NCBI GenBank assembly: GCA_900466575.1
Contig: UBMP01000025.1
Span: 62,001 to 126,000 of the forward strand
DNA from: Hyphomicrobiales bacterium
GTDB lineage: Bacteria > Pseudomonadota > Alphaproteobacteria > Rhizobiales > Rhizobiaceae
Direction of reading: 5' to 3'
DNA: 64,000 nucleotides
Below, in pieces: positions 46,403-54,787 of the stretch. The number at the start of each line of letters is the position of its first letter. Position 1 is the first letter of the stretch. Under the pieces are notes generated by a model, which was not told the DNA's origin, made no database searches, and was given only the letters and a program-made list of their open reading frames with translations. Position numbers and translations under genes: made by a program.

Positions 46403-46912
46403 TCATGTCAGTTCGGTTCCCGCATAGGGGTCAGATAGGCCGAGGCCTAACAGAATGCGAGTCTCCAGACCTTCCATGATCGTCGCTTCTTCGTCGTTCA
46501 TGTGATCATAGCCGAAAAGATGCAGAAAACCATGCACTAGCAAATGGCTCAGATGCGCCTCGAACGGCTTTTCCAGTTCGGCTGCCTCGCGCGCAACCGT
46601 CTCATAGGCGAAAATGATGTCGCCCAACATCGGACCCGGCTTTCCGCCGGGCTGCAAGGGATAGGCCGGGAAGGACAGGACGTTGGTGGGTTTGTCCTGC
46701 TCACGCCATTCCGCATTGATCTCGCGGATCGAAGCATCGTCCGTGAACAGCAGCGAGAGCTCGATCGGCTGTTTCGGGAAGGGCTGCTTCTCGAACTTAG
46801 CCAGGTGGTCGCCCGCGGCTTTCAGAACCGGCTCGCATAAAGCAAGAAGACTGGCCTCGTCCGGCCAGTCCCCTTCCTCGATCGAAATCTGTATGTCGAA
46901 CCTGTCGCTCAG
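46403..46912 (-). CDS. ybeY: Endoribonuclease YbeY, apparent CTG start
   Basis: 169 residues if read from CTG at 46912-46910. YbeY is a zinc endoribonuclease for 16S rRNA 3' maturation and 70S quality control. The zinc motif [11 protein letters not shown] is intact and followed by MNDEEA. Upstream the frame encodes the conserved [35 protein letters not shown] and [14 protein letters not shown], but there is no ATG, GTG or TTG before IQISIEE: an in-frame TGA lies about 14 codons upstream of the CTG. The CTG overlaps the phoH stop and has a GTGGGGA stretch about eight bases upstream. A short version from TTG at 46657 would lose half the fold. Confidence 0.88.
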   Translation of the reverse strand: MSDRFDIQISIEEGDWPDEASLLALCEPVLKAAGDHLAKFEKQPFPKQPIELSLLFTDDASIREINAEWREQDKPTNVLSFPAYPLQPGGKPGPMLGDIIFAYETVAREAAELEKPFEAHLSHLLVHGFLHLFGYDHMNDEEATIMEGLETRILLGLGLSDPYAGTELT

Positions 46913-47988
46913 TTTGTAGTCCCCACCGCGTCTGCAGCGGGCTCCGGCTTTTCATATTCGGCGTCGTAAGCCTTGACGATGCGCCCGACAAGGGGGTGAC
47001 GCACGACATCCACGTCGCGGAAGCGGATGATCGACACGCCCTCGACCTCCTTCAGGATGCGCAGAGCCTCCACGAGACCCGACTTGACGCCGCGCGGAAG
47101 GTCGATCTGGCTCGGGTCACCTGTCACGATCATCCGGGCGTTTTCGCCCAAACGCGTCAGGAACATCTTCATCTGCATCGACGTCGTGTTCTGCGCTTCG
47201 TCGAGAATGACGGCAGCGTTGGAGAGCGTGCGGCCACGCATGAAGGCAAGCGGCGCAATTTCGATGACGCCAGCGGTGATGGCGCGTTCGACCTTGTCAC
47301 CCGGCATCATGTCATAGAGCGCATCATAAAGGGGGCGGAGATAGGGATCGACCTTTTCCTTCATGTCGCCGGGCAGGAAGCCGAGGCGTTCGCCGGCTTC
47401 TACGGCGGGACGTGACAGGATGATCTTGTCGACCGCGCCGCGCTCCAGAAGCTGGGCGGCGTGGGCCACGGCAAGATAGGTCTTGCCAGTACCTGCGGGT
47501 CCGGTGCCGAAGACAAGCTCGGAGCGTTCCAGCGCGCGGATATAGGCATCCTGGGTCGGGGTGCGGGCGGCAATCGTCTTCTTGCGGGTCGAAATCTGCG
47601 CCATGGTCAGCTTGGACTTGCGCTCCAGCGTCGGCAGAGTCAACTGGTCATCGGCGGCAACGGCCATGCGGATCGCGCCTTCCACGTCGGAGGTTTCGAC
47701 CGAACCGCCCTTTTGAAGACGTTCATAGAGATAGTCGAGCGCCCGGCGGGCCTGATTTGTCGCCTGCAGGTCACCGGTGATGGCGACCGAATTGCCGCGT
47801 GCGCGGGCATCGACCTTGAGCCGATCCTCGATCAGCTTCAAGTGCTCATCGAACTGGCCGAACAGTTCGCTGGCATATCGGTTGTTTTCAAACGTGAGCA
47901 CGAAATGATTGGCATCCGTGACGGACGAGCGGGATTGACGCGAAGATTGCGGCACCATTTCGTGTGTGTTCAAGCGGTCGGGCTCCAT
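46909..47988 (-). CDS. phoH: PhoH-family ATPase (YbeZ)
   Basis: 359 residues. A nucleotide-binding protein that partners YbeY in RNA metabolism. Walker A is [11 protein letters not shown], Walker B is [13 protein letters not shown], and [21 protein letters not shown] (in parts) completes the PhoH core. The N-terminal 120 residues include a KH-like RNA-binding segment ([22 protein letters not shown], in parts). Its stop codon overlaps the proposed CTG start of ybeY. It lies 15 bases downstream of miaB in the same operon. Confidence 0.95.
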   Translation of the reverse strand: MEPDRLNTHEMVPQSSRQSRSSVTDANHFVLTFENNRYASELFGQFDEHLKLIEDRLKVDARARGNSVAITGDLQATNQARRALDYLYERLQKGGSVETSDVEGAIRMAVAADDQLTLPTLERKSKLTMAQISTRKKTIAARTPTQDAYIRALERSELVFGTGPAGTGKTYLAVAHAAQLLERGAVDKIILSRPAVEAGERLGFLPGDMKEKVDPYLRPLYDALYDMMPGDKVERAITAGVIEIAPLAFMRGRTLSNAAVILDEAQNTTSMQMKMFLTRLGENARMIVTGDPSQIDLPRGVKSGLVEALRILKEVEGVSIIRFRDVDVVRHPLVGRIVKAYDAEYEKPEPAADAVGTTN

Positions 47989-48003
47989 GTTGGTCCCGGA
48001 CCT

Positions 48004-49437
48004 TCAGCTTTCCGCCACCTCGGCAAACAAGCTGTTTGGACCGGCTTCGGTGATTCTTACTTTTATAATGTCACCGATTTTTAACTTGTCACCGCTTTTC
48101 GTCGTTTTCGCGTCGATAATTACAGGCTGCAGCCAGGGCGACCGCCCGACGAGCTGGCCAGGCATGCGCCCTTCCTTCTCAAGAAGAAGGTCGATCACCT
48201 TGCCGACGCAGGCGCGCGCGAAGTCGCGCTGCTGCTGGAAAAGCAGCGTTTGCAGGCGGTCCAGCCGTTCCGACTTCACCTCTTCCGGCACGTGGTCCGG
48301 CAAATCGGCGCCGGGCGTGCCCGGGCGCGGCGAATATTTGAACGAGAAGGCCTGTGCATAACCGACCTCTTCGATCAGCCGCATGGTGGCTTCGAAGTCC
48401 TCGTCCGTCTCGCCGGGGAAGCCGACGATGAAATCGCCCGACAGCGCCAGTTCCGGATTGACCGCGCGGATGCGCTTGACGAGGGCCAGATAGTCCGCCG
48501 CCGTGTGCTTGCGGTTCATGGCCTTCAGGATGCGGTCGGAGCCCGACTGCACAGGCAGGTGTAGATAGGGCATCAGCTTCGGCTGCCTGGCATGGGCCTC
48601 GATCAGCCGGTCATCCATGTCGCGCGGATGACTGGTCGTGTAGCGCAGCCGGTCAAGACCATCGATTTCGGCAATGGCGGCGATGAGGTCGCCGAGGCCG
48701 ATCGCGTTGCCCTGCCCATCAGTGCCGTGCCAGGCATTGACGTTCTGGCCGAGAAGGGTGAGTTCACGCACGCCAGCTTCCGCGAGTTTCCGCGCCTCGT
48801 CCACGATCTGCGCCAAAGGCCGCGAGACTTCCGAGCCGCGTGTATACGGCACGACGCAGAAGGTGCAGAACTTGTCGCAGCCTTCCTGCACGGTCAGAAA
48901 CGCAGTCGGCCCGCGCGATTTCGTCACGGCCTTTTCGGGCGACGGCAGATGTTCGAACTTGTCTTCCAGCGCATAATCCGTCTCGACAGCCTTGCGGCCC
49001 TCGCGGACATCCTTCAACACCTGCGGCAGGCGGTGATAGGTCTGCGGGCCGACGACGAGATCAACGGCCGGCGCTCGGCGCAGGATTTCCTTGCCCTCGG
49101 CCTGGGCGACGCAGCCCGTGACGCCAATGACGAATTCGCGGCCTTCCGCATTCTTCGCCTTCTTCATGTCGCGCAGACGGCCAAGCTCCGAATAGACCTT
49201 CTCGGCGGCCTTTTCGCGGATATGGCAGGTATTGAGAAGGACGAGATCGGCATCTTCCAGCACCGTCGTTTCCGCATAGCCGTCGGCGGCCAGCGCATCC
49301 GTCATGCGGGCGCTGTCATAGACATTCATCTGGCAGCCGTAAGTCTTTACGAACACCTTGCGGGTATTCGTGTTGACCGTCCCCTGGGGGGTGGCCTCGG
49401 CTGCGTGGTCGGCGGGATGGAGCGCTTGTTCGGTCAT
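48004..49437 (-). CDS. miaB: tRNA-2-methylthio-N6-dimethylallyladenosine synthase
   Basis: 477 residues. MiaB adds the 2-methylthio group to i6A37 of tRNA. The first cluster is bound by Cys35 (TYGCQMN), Cys71 and Cys109; the radical SAM cluster by Cys187, Cys191 and Cys194 in [14 protein letters not shown] domain closes the protein. The ATG at 49437 follows GGAGG by five bases; the frame extends to 49512 without conservation. It heads the minus-strand run miaB-phoH-ybeY-corC-lnt-praR and is divergent from metK. Confidence 0.95.
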   Translation of the reverse strand: MTEQALHPADHAAEATPQGTVNTNTRKVFVKTYGCQMNVYDSARMTDALAADGYAETTVLEDADLVLLNTCHIREKAAEKVYSELGRLRDMKKAKNAEGREFVIGVTGCVAQAEGKEILRRAPAVDLVVGPQTYHRLPQVLKDVREGRKAVETDYALEDKFEHLPSPEKAVTKSRGPTAFLTVQEGCDKFCTFCVVPYTRGSEVSRPLAQIVDEARKLAEAGVRELTLLGQNVNAWHGTDGQGNAIGLGDLIAAIAEIDGLDRLRYTTSHPRDMDDRLIEAHARQPKLMPYLHLPVQSGSDRILKAMNRKHTAADYLALVKRIRAVNPELALSGDFIVGFPGETDEDFEATMRLIEEVGYAQAFSFKYSPRPGTPGADLPDHVPEEVKSERLDRLQTLLFQQQRDFARACVGKVIDLLLEKEGRMPGQLVGRSPWLQPVIIDAKTTKSGDKLKIGDIIKVRITEAGPNSLFAEVAES

Positions 49438-49507
49438 GGGCGCCTCCATACTGCATTGAAACCCCGAAATGAAGCCCAAAACCCGCAAAAATAAGGGATT
49501 TGGTGAT

Positions 49508-49529
49508 GACATAAAGATATATTTATGTC
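49508..49529. promoter_or_regulatory. Palindromic operator candidate between miaB and metK
   Basis: GACATAAA (49508-49515) and TTTATGTC (49522-49529) are perfect inverted copies around GATATA, in the 166-base divergent gap, 75 bases before the metK ATG. The shape suits a dimeric repressor. From memory it resembles sites proposed for SahR, the ArsR-family regulator of the SAM cycle in Proteobacteria; that link is an inference. Confidence 0.55.
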
Positions 49530-49603
49530 CTTGTACGCTTGTTTTCCGAGAGCGAACTGGCTACAGAGTGATCGGTATTTCTTCCAGAGGGGATCAAGCC
49601 CAG

Positions 49604-50842
49604 ATGCGCGCCAACTACCTTTTCACCAGCGAATCCGTTTCCGAAGGTCATCCGGACAAGGTCTGCGACCGCATTTCCGATGAGATCGTGGATCTCGTCT
49701 ACCGCGAAGCAGCCAAGACCGGCGTCAATCCCTGGGGCGTGCGCATCGCCTGCGAAACGCTGGCGACGACCAACCGCGTCGTGATTGCCGGCGAAGTTCG
49801 CCTGCCGCCGAGCCTGATGAAGAAGGACAAGAACGGCCAGGACGTCATCAACCCGGCCAAGTTCAAGACGGCCGCGCGCCGCGCCATCAAGGACATCGGC
49901 TACGAGCAGGACGGTTTCCACTGGAAGACCGCCAAGATCGACGTTCTCCTGCACTCGCAGTCGGCCGACATCGCGCAGGGCGTCGACAACGCCGCGGATC
50001 AGCAGGGCAATGAAGGCGCCGGCGACCAGGGCATCATGTTCGGTTACGCCTGCAAGGAAACGCCGGACCTGATGCCGGCTCCGATCTATTATTCGCACAA
50101 GATCCTGCAGCTGCTCTCGGCCGCCCGCCGCAAGGGTGAAGGCGATGCCGGCAAGCTCGGCCCCGACGCCAAGAGCCAGGTGACCGTTCGCTACGAAGAC
50201 GGCAAGCCGGTCGAGGCCGTCTCCATCGTTCTGTCCACGCAGCATCTCGATGACAGCTGGGACTCGAAGAAGGTTCGCGCCGTTGTCGAGCCCTATATCC
50301 GCGAAGCGCTCGGCGACCTGAAGATTGCCGACGATTGCACCTGGTACATCAACCCGACCGGCAAGTTCGTCATTGGCGGCCCGGACGGCGATGCAGGCCT
50401 CACCGGCCGCAAGATCATCGTCGACACCTATGGTGGTGCGGCTCCGCATGGCGGCGGCGCATTCTCGGGCAAGGACACGACGAAGGTTGACCGTTCGGCT
50501 GCTTACGCTGCGCGCTACCTCGCCAAGAACGTCGTGGCTGCCGGCCTTGCCGACAAGTGCACGATCCAGCTCTCCTACGCCATCGGCGTTGCCCAGCCGC
50601 TGTCGATCTATGTCGACCTGCATGGCACCGGCAAGGTCACGGAAGACCAGGTCGAAGCGGCGATCCGCAAGACCATGGACCTGTCGCCGACCGGCATCCG
50701 CCGTCACCTCGACCTGAACAAGCCGATCTACGCCAAGACCTCGGCTTACGGCCATTTCGGCCGCAAGGCTGGCCGCGACGGCTCGTTCTCCTGGGAGAAG
50801 ACCGATCTCGTGAAGGCGCTGAAAGACGCCATCAAGGGCTGA
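49604..50842 (+). CDS. metK: S-adenosylmethionine synthetase
   Basis: 412 residues. MetK makes SAM from methionine and ATP. The opening [18 protein letters not shown], the hexapeptide [11 protein letters not shown], and the P-loop-like [19 protein letters not shown] are all present. An insert of about 20 residues after [15 protein letters not shown] is usual in alphaproteobacteria. The ATG at 49604 is chosen; the longer frame to 49469 runs through the regulatory gap. trmB starts one base after its stop. Confidence 0.97.
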   Translation: MRANYLFTSESVSEGHPDKVCDRISDEIVDLVYREAAKTGVNPWGVRIACETLATTNRVVIAGEVRLPPSLMKKDKNGQDVINPAKFKTAARRAIKDIGYEQDGFHWKTAKIDVLLHSQSADIAQGVDNAADQQGNEGAGDQGIMFGYACKETPDLMPAPIYYSHKILQLLSAARRKGEGDAGKLGPDAKSQVTVRYEDGKPVEAVSIVLSTQHLDDSWDSKKVRAVVEPYIREALGDLKIADDCTWYINPTGKFVIGGPDGDAGLTGRKIIVDTYGGAAPHGGGAFSGKDTTKVDRSAAYAARYLAKNVVAAGLADKCTIQLSYAIGVAQPLSIYVDLHGTGKVTEDQVEAAIRKTMDLSPTGIRRHLDLNKPIYAKTSAYGHFGRKAGRDGSFSWEKTDLVKALKDAIKG

Positions 50843-50843
50843 A

Positions 50844-51548
50844 ATGACGGATCACGAAGATCATCCGACCCGCGCGTCCGAAGCCTTCTTCGGACGCCGG
50901 AAGGGCAAGGCGTTGCGTGCGAACCACGCGCGCCTGATGGAGACGTTGCTGGCTGAAAGGCTGGTCGATCTCTCCATGCCGCCACCGGCCGATCTTCGCG
51001 ATCTTTTCCCGGTTCCTGTGAGCCGGCTTCGCCTCGAAATCGGCTTTGGCGGCGGCGAGCATCTCATCCACCGCGCAAGGACCGAGCCGGACACCGGCTT
51101 CATCGGCGTGGAACCCTTCATCAATTCGATGGCGAAGCTGCTTTCGAGCGTCGAGCAGACGGGCGCGCAGAATATACGCGTCTATAATGACGATGCGGCC
51201 GAGTTGCTGGACTGGCTACCGGCGGGCGCGCTCGACCAGATCGATCTTCTGTATCCTGATCCCTGGCCGAAGAAGAAGCATTGGAAGCGGCGCTTCGTCA
51301 GTCAGGTGAACCTGACGCGGTTCCATCGCGTGCTGAAGCCCGGCGGGCTCTTCTGCTTCGCCTCGGATATCGACACCTATGTGAACTGGACGCTGCAGCA
51401 CTGCCGCGATCATGGCGGCTTTGAATGGACGGCTGAGAACGCTGCCGACTGGCTGACGCCCTTTGAAGGGTGGCCGAGCACGCGCTACGAGGCCAAGGCC
51501 AAGCGCGAGGGGCGGTCATCCGCCTATCTGACCTTCAGGAAAATCTAG
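50844..51548 (+). CDS. trmB: tRNA (guanine-N7-)-methyltransferase
   Basis: 234 residues. TrmB methylates G46 of tRNA. The SAM motif [13 protein letters not shown], the segment [19 protein letters not shown] (in parts: [17 protein letters not shown]) and [15 protein letters not shown] near the end define the family. It is set one base after metK, placing a SAM-consuming enzyme beside the SAM maker. A hairpin follows immediately. Confidence 0.95.
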   Translation: MTDHEDHPTRASEAFFGRRKGKALRANHARLMETLLAERLVDLSMPPPADLRDLFPVPVSRLRLEIGFGGGEHLIHRARTEPDTGFIGVEPFINSMAKLLSSVEQTGAQNIRVYNDDAAELLDWLPAGALDQIDLLYPDPWPKKKHWKRRFVSQVNLTRFHRVLKPGGLFCFASDIDTYVNWTLQHCRDHGGFEWTAENAADWLTPFEGWPSTRYEAKAKREGRSSAYLTFRKI

Positions 51549-51576
51549 AACCGTCCGCTTACAAACGGACGGGTTT
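51549..51576 (+). terminator. Hairpin after trmB
   Basis: CCGTCCG (51551-51557) and CGGACGG (51566-51572) pair around an eight-base loop, followed by GTTTCG. It lies right after the trmB stop and before the convergent DUF1150 gene. Confidence 0.6.
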
Positions 51577-51578
51577 CG

Positions 51579-51836
51579 TCAGTGGACTGTCACCGTCTTC
51601 AACTGGTCTTCCGCGGCCTTGAAGAAGGTCGAGGAGCGGTTGTCGGTCAGCAGGATCGGCGTGCCGTCCGCGCCGAAAAGCGCCCAGAGATCGATGTCCG
51701 GATCCAGATCCGGCGCTTCCGGGAAGCAGCGCACGACATCGGTTGCGGAGATCTTGCGGATATAGGCGACTTCGCCGTCACCCAGGTGTGCAAGGTCGCT
51801 GAGCGACAGGGCCGCGGGGACTTGCTTCATCTGCAT
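51579..51836 (-). CDS. DUF1150 family protein
   Basis: 85 residues. The DUF1150 pattern is visible: LAHLGDGEVAYIRKI, then DLWALFGADGTPILLTDNR. AGGAGG precedes the ATG by seven bases. The family is found next to small heat-shock protein genes in alphaproteobacteria, as here (52-base gap after hsp20), but I know of no function; a role tied to the chaperone is an inference from position. Confidence 0.87.
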   Translation of the reverse strand: MQMKQVPAALSLSDLAHLGDGEVAYIRKISATDVVRCFPEAPDLDPDIDLWALFGADGTPILLTDNRSSTFFKAAEDQLKTVTVH

Positions 51837-51888
51837 TTCAGAGCCTCCTTCAGGAAGAGAAGCGGAACGGACGCAATCGACCGTGTTA

Positions 51889-52320
51889 TTACTCTGAAAC
51901 GGAAATGTTAATTTTCCTTACCAGCCGCTCCGGTTCCGGCCTCATGATATCTACGGAGAGAAGACCGTTCTTCAGCACGGCGGCCTGCACCTGCATACCG
52001 TCAGCGAGAACGAACATGCGCTGGAACTGGCGTGCCGCAATGCCGCGATGCAGATAGTCGCGTTCGCCCTGCTCCGTTTGCCGGCCGCGGATGATCAACT
52101 GGTTTTCTTCCGTCGTCACATCCAGTTCGTCTTCGGAAAATCCGGCGACAGCGAGCGTGATCCGCAAACCGCCGACAAAATTGCGGGATGGGTCAGGGGC
52201 CAGTCGTTCGATATTATAGGGGGGATATCCATCATTCGCCTTGGCAATCCGCTCCAGCGTCTTTTCCATGGCGTCAAAGCCCAAAAGGAGCGGGCTTGCG
52301 AAGGTCGTCATTCTCGTCAT
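51889..52320 (-). CDS. Small heat-shock protein Hsp20 (IbpA-like)
   Basis: 143 residues. An alpha-crystallin domain of about 90 residues follows a short N-terminal arm (MTRMTTFASPLLLGFDAME); LRITLAVAGFSEDELDV and GIAARQFQRMFVLADGMQV are typical, and the C-terminal tail INISVSE holds the I/V-x-I/V motif. It holds unfolding proteins for refolding by DnaK-GrpE. A sigma-32-like promoter and a hairpin sequestering its Shine-Dalgarno are described separately. DUF1150 is downstream. Confidence 0.94.
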   Translation of the reverse strand: MTRMTTFASPLLLGFDAMEKTLERIAKANDGYPPYNIERLAPDPSRNFVGGLRITLAVAGFSEDELDVTTEENQLIIRGRQTEQGERDYLHRGIAARQFQRMFVLADGMQVQAAVLKNGLLSVDIMRPEPERLVRKINISVSE

Positions 52321-52326
52321 CGTCCA

Positions 52327-52366
52327 AAGTCCTTGGGTGAAGCGACTTCATTGCGGACCCGGACTT
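52327..52366 (-). promoter_or_regulatory. Candidate RNA thermometer over the hsp20 Shine-Dalgarno
   Basis: In the minus-strand leader AAGTCC (52366-52361) pairs with GGACTT (52332-52327), GGGT (52360-52357) with ACCC (52338-52335), and GAAG with CTTC (52349-52346, 52342-52339) around a three-base loop. Two As bulge at 52334-52333. The Shine-Dalgarno AAGGA (52334-52330), nine bases before the ATG, is partly in the stem. This is the layout of ROSE-type thermosensors on rhizobial small heat-shock genes; the match is by structure, not sequence search. Confidence 0.6.
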
Positions 52367-52387
52367 CCGGCATCGCGCTTGCGCCCA

Positions 52388-52416
52388 ATATGGTGTGTCA
52401 TTTTCCGCAGCGCAAG
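52388..52416 (-). promoter_or_regulatory. Heat-shock (sigma-32 type) promoter of hsp20
   Basis: On the minus strand CTTGCG (52416-52411) is followed after 16 bases by ACCATAT (52394-52388), six of seven matching the E. coli -10 pattern CCCATNT. Transcription would begin near 52380, leaving a leader of about 60 bases that contains the hairpin at 52327-52366. Confidence 0.55.
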
Positions 52417-52495
52417 GTGGCGGAAAAAGTCGATTGAGAATTGAATGCAAAGCGTTAGTCTCTGCGGCAAATCAGACGCATAGACAGGAAATGCC

Positions 52496-53440
52496 ATGAC
52501 AGCGCCGCGCAAGATCATCATCGACACTGACCCGGGACAGGATGACGCCTGCGCCATCCTTCTGGCGCTCGGCAGTCCGGGGGATCTCGACATCCTCGGG
52601 ATCACCACGGTCGCGGGCAACGTGCCGCTGGCGCTCACATCCAAGAACGCCCGTATCGTCTGCGAAGTCGCCGGCAAGACGGGGATCAAGGTCTATGAGG
52701 GCTGCGACCGCCCGATTTCTCGCGCGCTTGTCACAGCAGAGTACGTGCACGGTGCAACCGGTCTCGACGGCCCGGACCTCTTCGAACCTTCGATGCCGGT
52801 CCAGCCGCAGCACGGCGTCGATTTCATCATCGAGACATTACGCAACGAACCGGAAGGCACCGTGACGCTCTGCACGCTCGGCGCGCTGACCAATGTCGCG
52901 ACGGCGCTGACCCGCGCGCCGGACATCGCGCCGCGCGTGAAGGAACTCGTCATGATGGGCGGTGGCTTTTTCGAAGGCGGCAACATCACGCCGGCGGCCG
53001 AGTTCAACATCTATGTCGACCCGGAAGCCGCCGATATTGTCATGAAGTCCGGCATCCCGATCGTCATGATGCCGCTGGATGTCACGCACAAGGTTCTGAC
53101 GCTGAAGCGCCGCGTCGAGAAGATCGGCGCGCTCGGCACGAAGGTTTCGAAGTTCATCGTTGACATGCTCGGCTTCTTCGAGCGCTTCGATGTCGAGAAA
53201 TACGGCTCCGACGGCGGCCCGCTGCACGACCCGACCGTCATCGCCTATCTCCTGAAGCCCGAGCTTTTCTCCGGCCGCATGTGCAATGTGGAGATCGAGA
53301 CCGCCTCGCCTCTGACCGTCGGCATGACGGTCGTCGACTGGTGGCAGGTCACCAAGCGCCCGCATAATGCGATGGTGATGAAGGATGTGGACGCCGAAGG
53401 GTTCTTCGCTCTGCTGACGGAGCGCGTGGGGCGGCTTTAA
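52496..53440 (+). CDS. Nucleoside hydrolase
   Basis: 314 residues of the inosine/uridine-preferring nucleoside hydrolase family. The calcium-binding Asp cluster is IIIDTDPGQDDACAI (Gln where many have Ile), ITTVAGNVPL follows, and VMMGGGFFEGGNITPAAEFNIYVDPEA (in parts) holds the ribose-binding residues; DPTVIAY near the end supplies a further Asp. The substrate may be a purine or pyrimidine ribonucleoside. No transporter lies beside it. Divergent from hsp20. Confidence 0.93.
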   Translation: MTAPRKIIIDTDPGQDDACAILLALGSPGDLDILGITTVAGNVPLALTSKNARIVCEVAGKTGIKVYEGCDRPISRALVTAEYVHGATGLDGPDLFEPSMPVQPQHGVDFIIETLRNEPEGTVTLCTLGALTNVATALTRAPDIAPRVKELVMMGGGFFEGGNITPAAEFNIYVDPEAADIVMKSGIPIVMMPLDVTHKVLTLKRRVEKIGALGTKVSKFIVDMLGFFERFDVEKYGSDGGPLHDPTVIAYLLKPELFSGRMCNVEIETASPLTVGMTVVDWWQVTKRPHNAMVMKDVDAEGFFALLTERVGRL

Positions 53441-53453
53441 GCGGATAAATATG

Positions 53454-53473
53454 AAGGGGGCACGAGCCCCCTT
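53454..53473. terminator. Hairpin between convergent nucleoside hydrolase and oxidase genes
   Basis: AAGGGGGC (53454-53461) and GCCCCCTT (53466-53473) pair around ACGA. It lies between two convergent stops, but no long T-run follows on either strand. Confidence 0.5.
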
Positions 53474-53479
53474 ACACTT

Positions 53480-54787
53480 TCAAAGCCCGTACTTGTCCTT
53501 GAACGCATACCACCACGAACCGATGGTGGAATATTGTGCGCGGAACATGCGACCACCCGGGAACGGGTACCAGGGCATGGCGGCAAAGCGTTCGAAGCGG
53601 GACTGGTCGCCGTCTATTGCCGAGGCGAGGATCTTGCCGAAGAGATGCGTGCCGGTGACGCCATGGCCGGAATAGCCGTGAGCGAAATAGACGTTGGGCG
53701 CGAGCCGGCCCATCTGTGGGACGCGGGTGAAGGAGATGGCGAAATTGCCGCTCCAGGCGTAGTCGATCTTCACGTTGGCGAGTTCCGGAAAGACCTTGGC
53801 CATGTTGGGCCGGATCTTCGCGATGATGTCCGAGGGATCGGTGCCGCCATAGATCGTGCCGCCGCCGAAGAGCATGCGGCGATCGGCGGACAGACGGAAA
53901 TAGTCGAGAATATAGCGGGCATCCTCGACGCATTTGTCGCCAGGAATGAGCTTCTTCGCCAGATCTTCAGAGAGCGGCTCGGTGGCGATGATCTGGGTGG
54001 AGGCCGGGAGCACGCGGTCCGTCAGTTCGGGGATCACAGTGCCAAGATAGGCATTGCCGCAGGCGACGACGACGCGGGCCGTGACCTTGCCCTTCTCCGT
54101 GTAGACGACCGGCTTGGCAGCCGACTTATCCACGCGGGTGACGGGCGAGAGTTCATAGATCGTGCCGCCCAGGCTCTCGAGCGCGCGGGCTTCGCCGAGC
54201 GTCAGGTTCAGCGGGTGCAGATGGCCGCCGGACGTGTCGAGCATGCCGCCGACATAGGCGTCGGTGCCGACTTCCTTGCGGACTGCCGCACGGTCGAGCA
54301 TGACGTGATCGTTCATGCCGTAGCTCGCCCAGAGCGCCTTCTTGGCTTCGAACTCGCGCATATGGGCGTTCGTATAGGCTGTGTAGATATTGCCGCGCTT
54401 CAGGTCGCAATCGATCTTGTACTGCTCGATCAGGCGGTAGATCGTCTGCGCGCCTTCCTGCACCATGCCGCCGACGAAGCGGGCGGCATCATCGCCATAG
54501 GCGCGCTTGATCTTGTCGAGACCGGCATTCAGGCCATTGACCACCTGGCCACCGTTGCGGCCGGAAGCGCCCCAGCCGATCTGTGCACCTTCGACGACGG
54601 TGACCTGATAGCCCTTTTCGGCGAGGTGGATCGCGGTCGCGAGACCCGTATAACCGCCGCCGATAATGCAGACGTCTGTCTCGACATCGCCCTCGAGCTT
54701 CACCGGCTGGCGCTGTATGTTACGCGAGGCAGCGTAATAGGAGCCCGGATAGCTCCCGTCCCCAGCATAGGATAGGTTTTTGGCCAT
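53480..54787 (-). CDS. puuB: FAD-dependent oxidoreductase, gamma-glutamylputrescine oxidase-like
   Basis: 435 residues of the DAO family. The dinucleotide motif is VCIIGGGYTGLATAIHLAEKG near residue 35 (in parts), followed by VTVVEGAQIGWGASGRNGGQ, which binds FAD. The C-terminal GHGVTGTHLFGKI is shared with PuuB. It follows a glutamine-synthetase-like gene and overlaps its stop by one base, the arrangement that suggests oxidation of gamma-glutamylated putrescine or a related amine. Other DAO-family amines remain possible. The ATG at 54787 is preferred to the GTG one codon earlier. Confidence 0.85.
   Translation of the reverse strand: MAKNLSYAGDGSYPGSYYAASRNIQRQPVKLEGDVETDVCIIGGGYTGLATAIHLAEKGYQVTVVEGAQIGWGASGRNGGQVVNGLNAGLDKIKRAYGDDAARFVGGMVQEGAQTIYRLIEQYKIDCDLKRGNIYTAYTNAHMREFEAKKALWASYGMNDHVMLDRAAVRKEVGTDAYVGGMLDTSGGHLHPLNLTLGEARALESLGGTIYELSPVTRVDKSAAKPVVYTEKGKVTARVVVACGNAYLGTVIPELTDRVLPASTQIIATEPLSEDLAKKLIPGDKCVEDARYILDYFRLSADRRMLFGGGTIYGGTDPSDIIAKIRPNMAKVFPELANVKIDYAWSGNFAISFTRVPQMGRLAPNVYFAHGYSGHGVTGTHLFGKILASAIDGDQSRFERFAAMPWYPFPGGRMFRAQYSTIGSWWYAFKDKYGL

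Noticed and set aside
49530-49603. SAM riboswitch in the metK leader.
   Set aside because: No pseudoknot or conserved core resembling the SAM-I, SAM-II or SAM/SAH types could be recognised by eye; a covariance-model search would decide.
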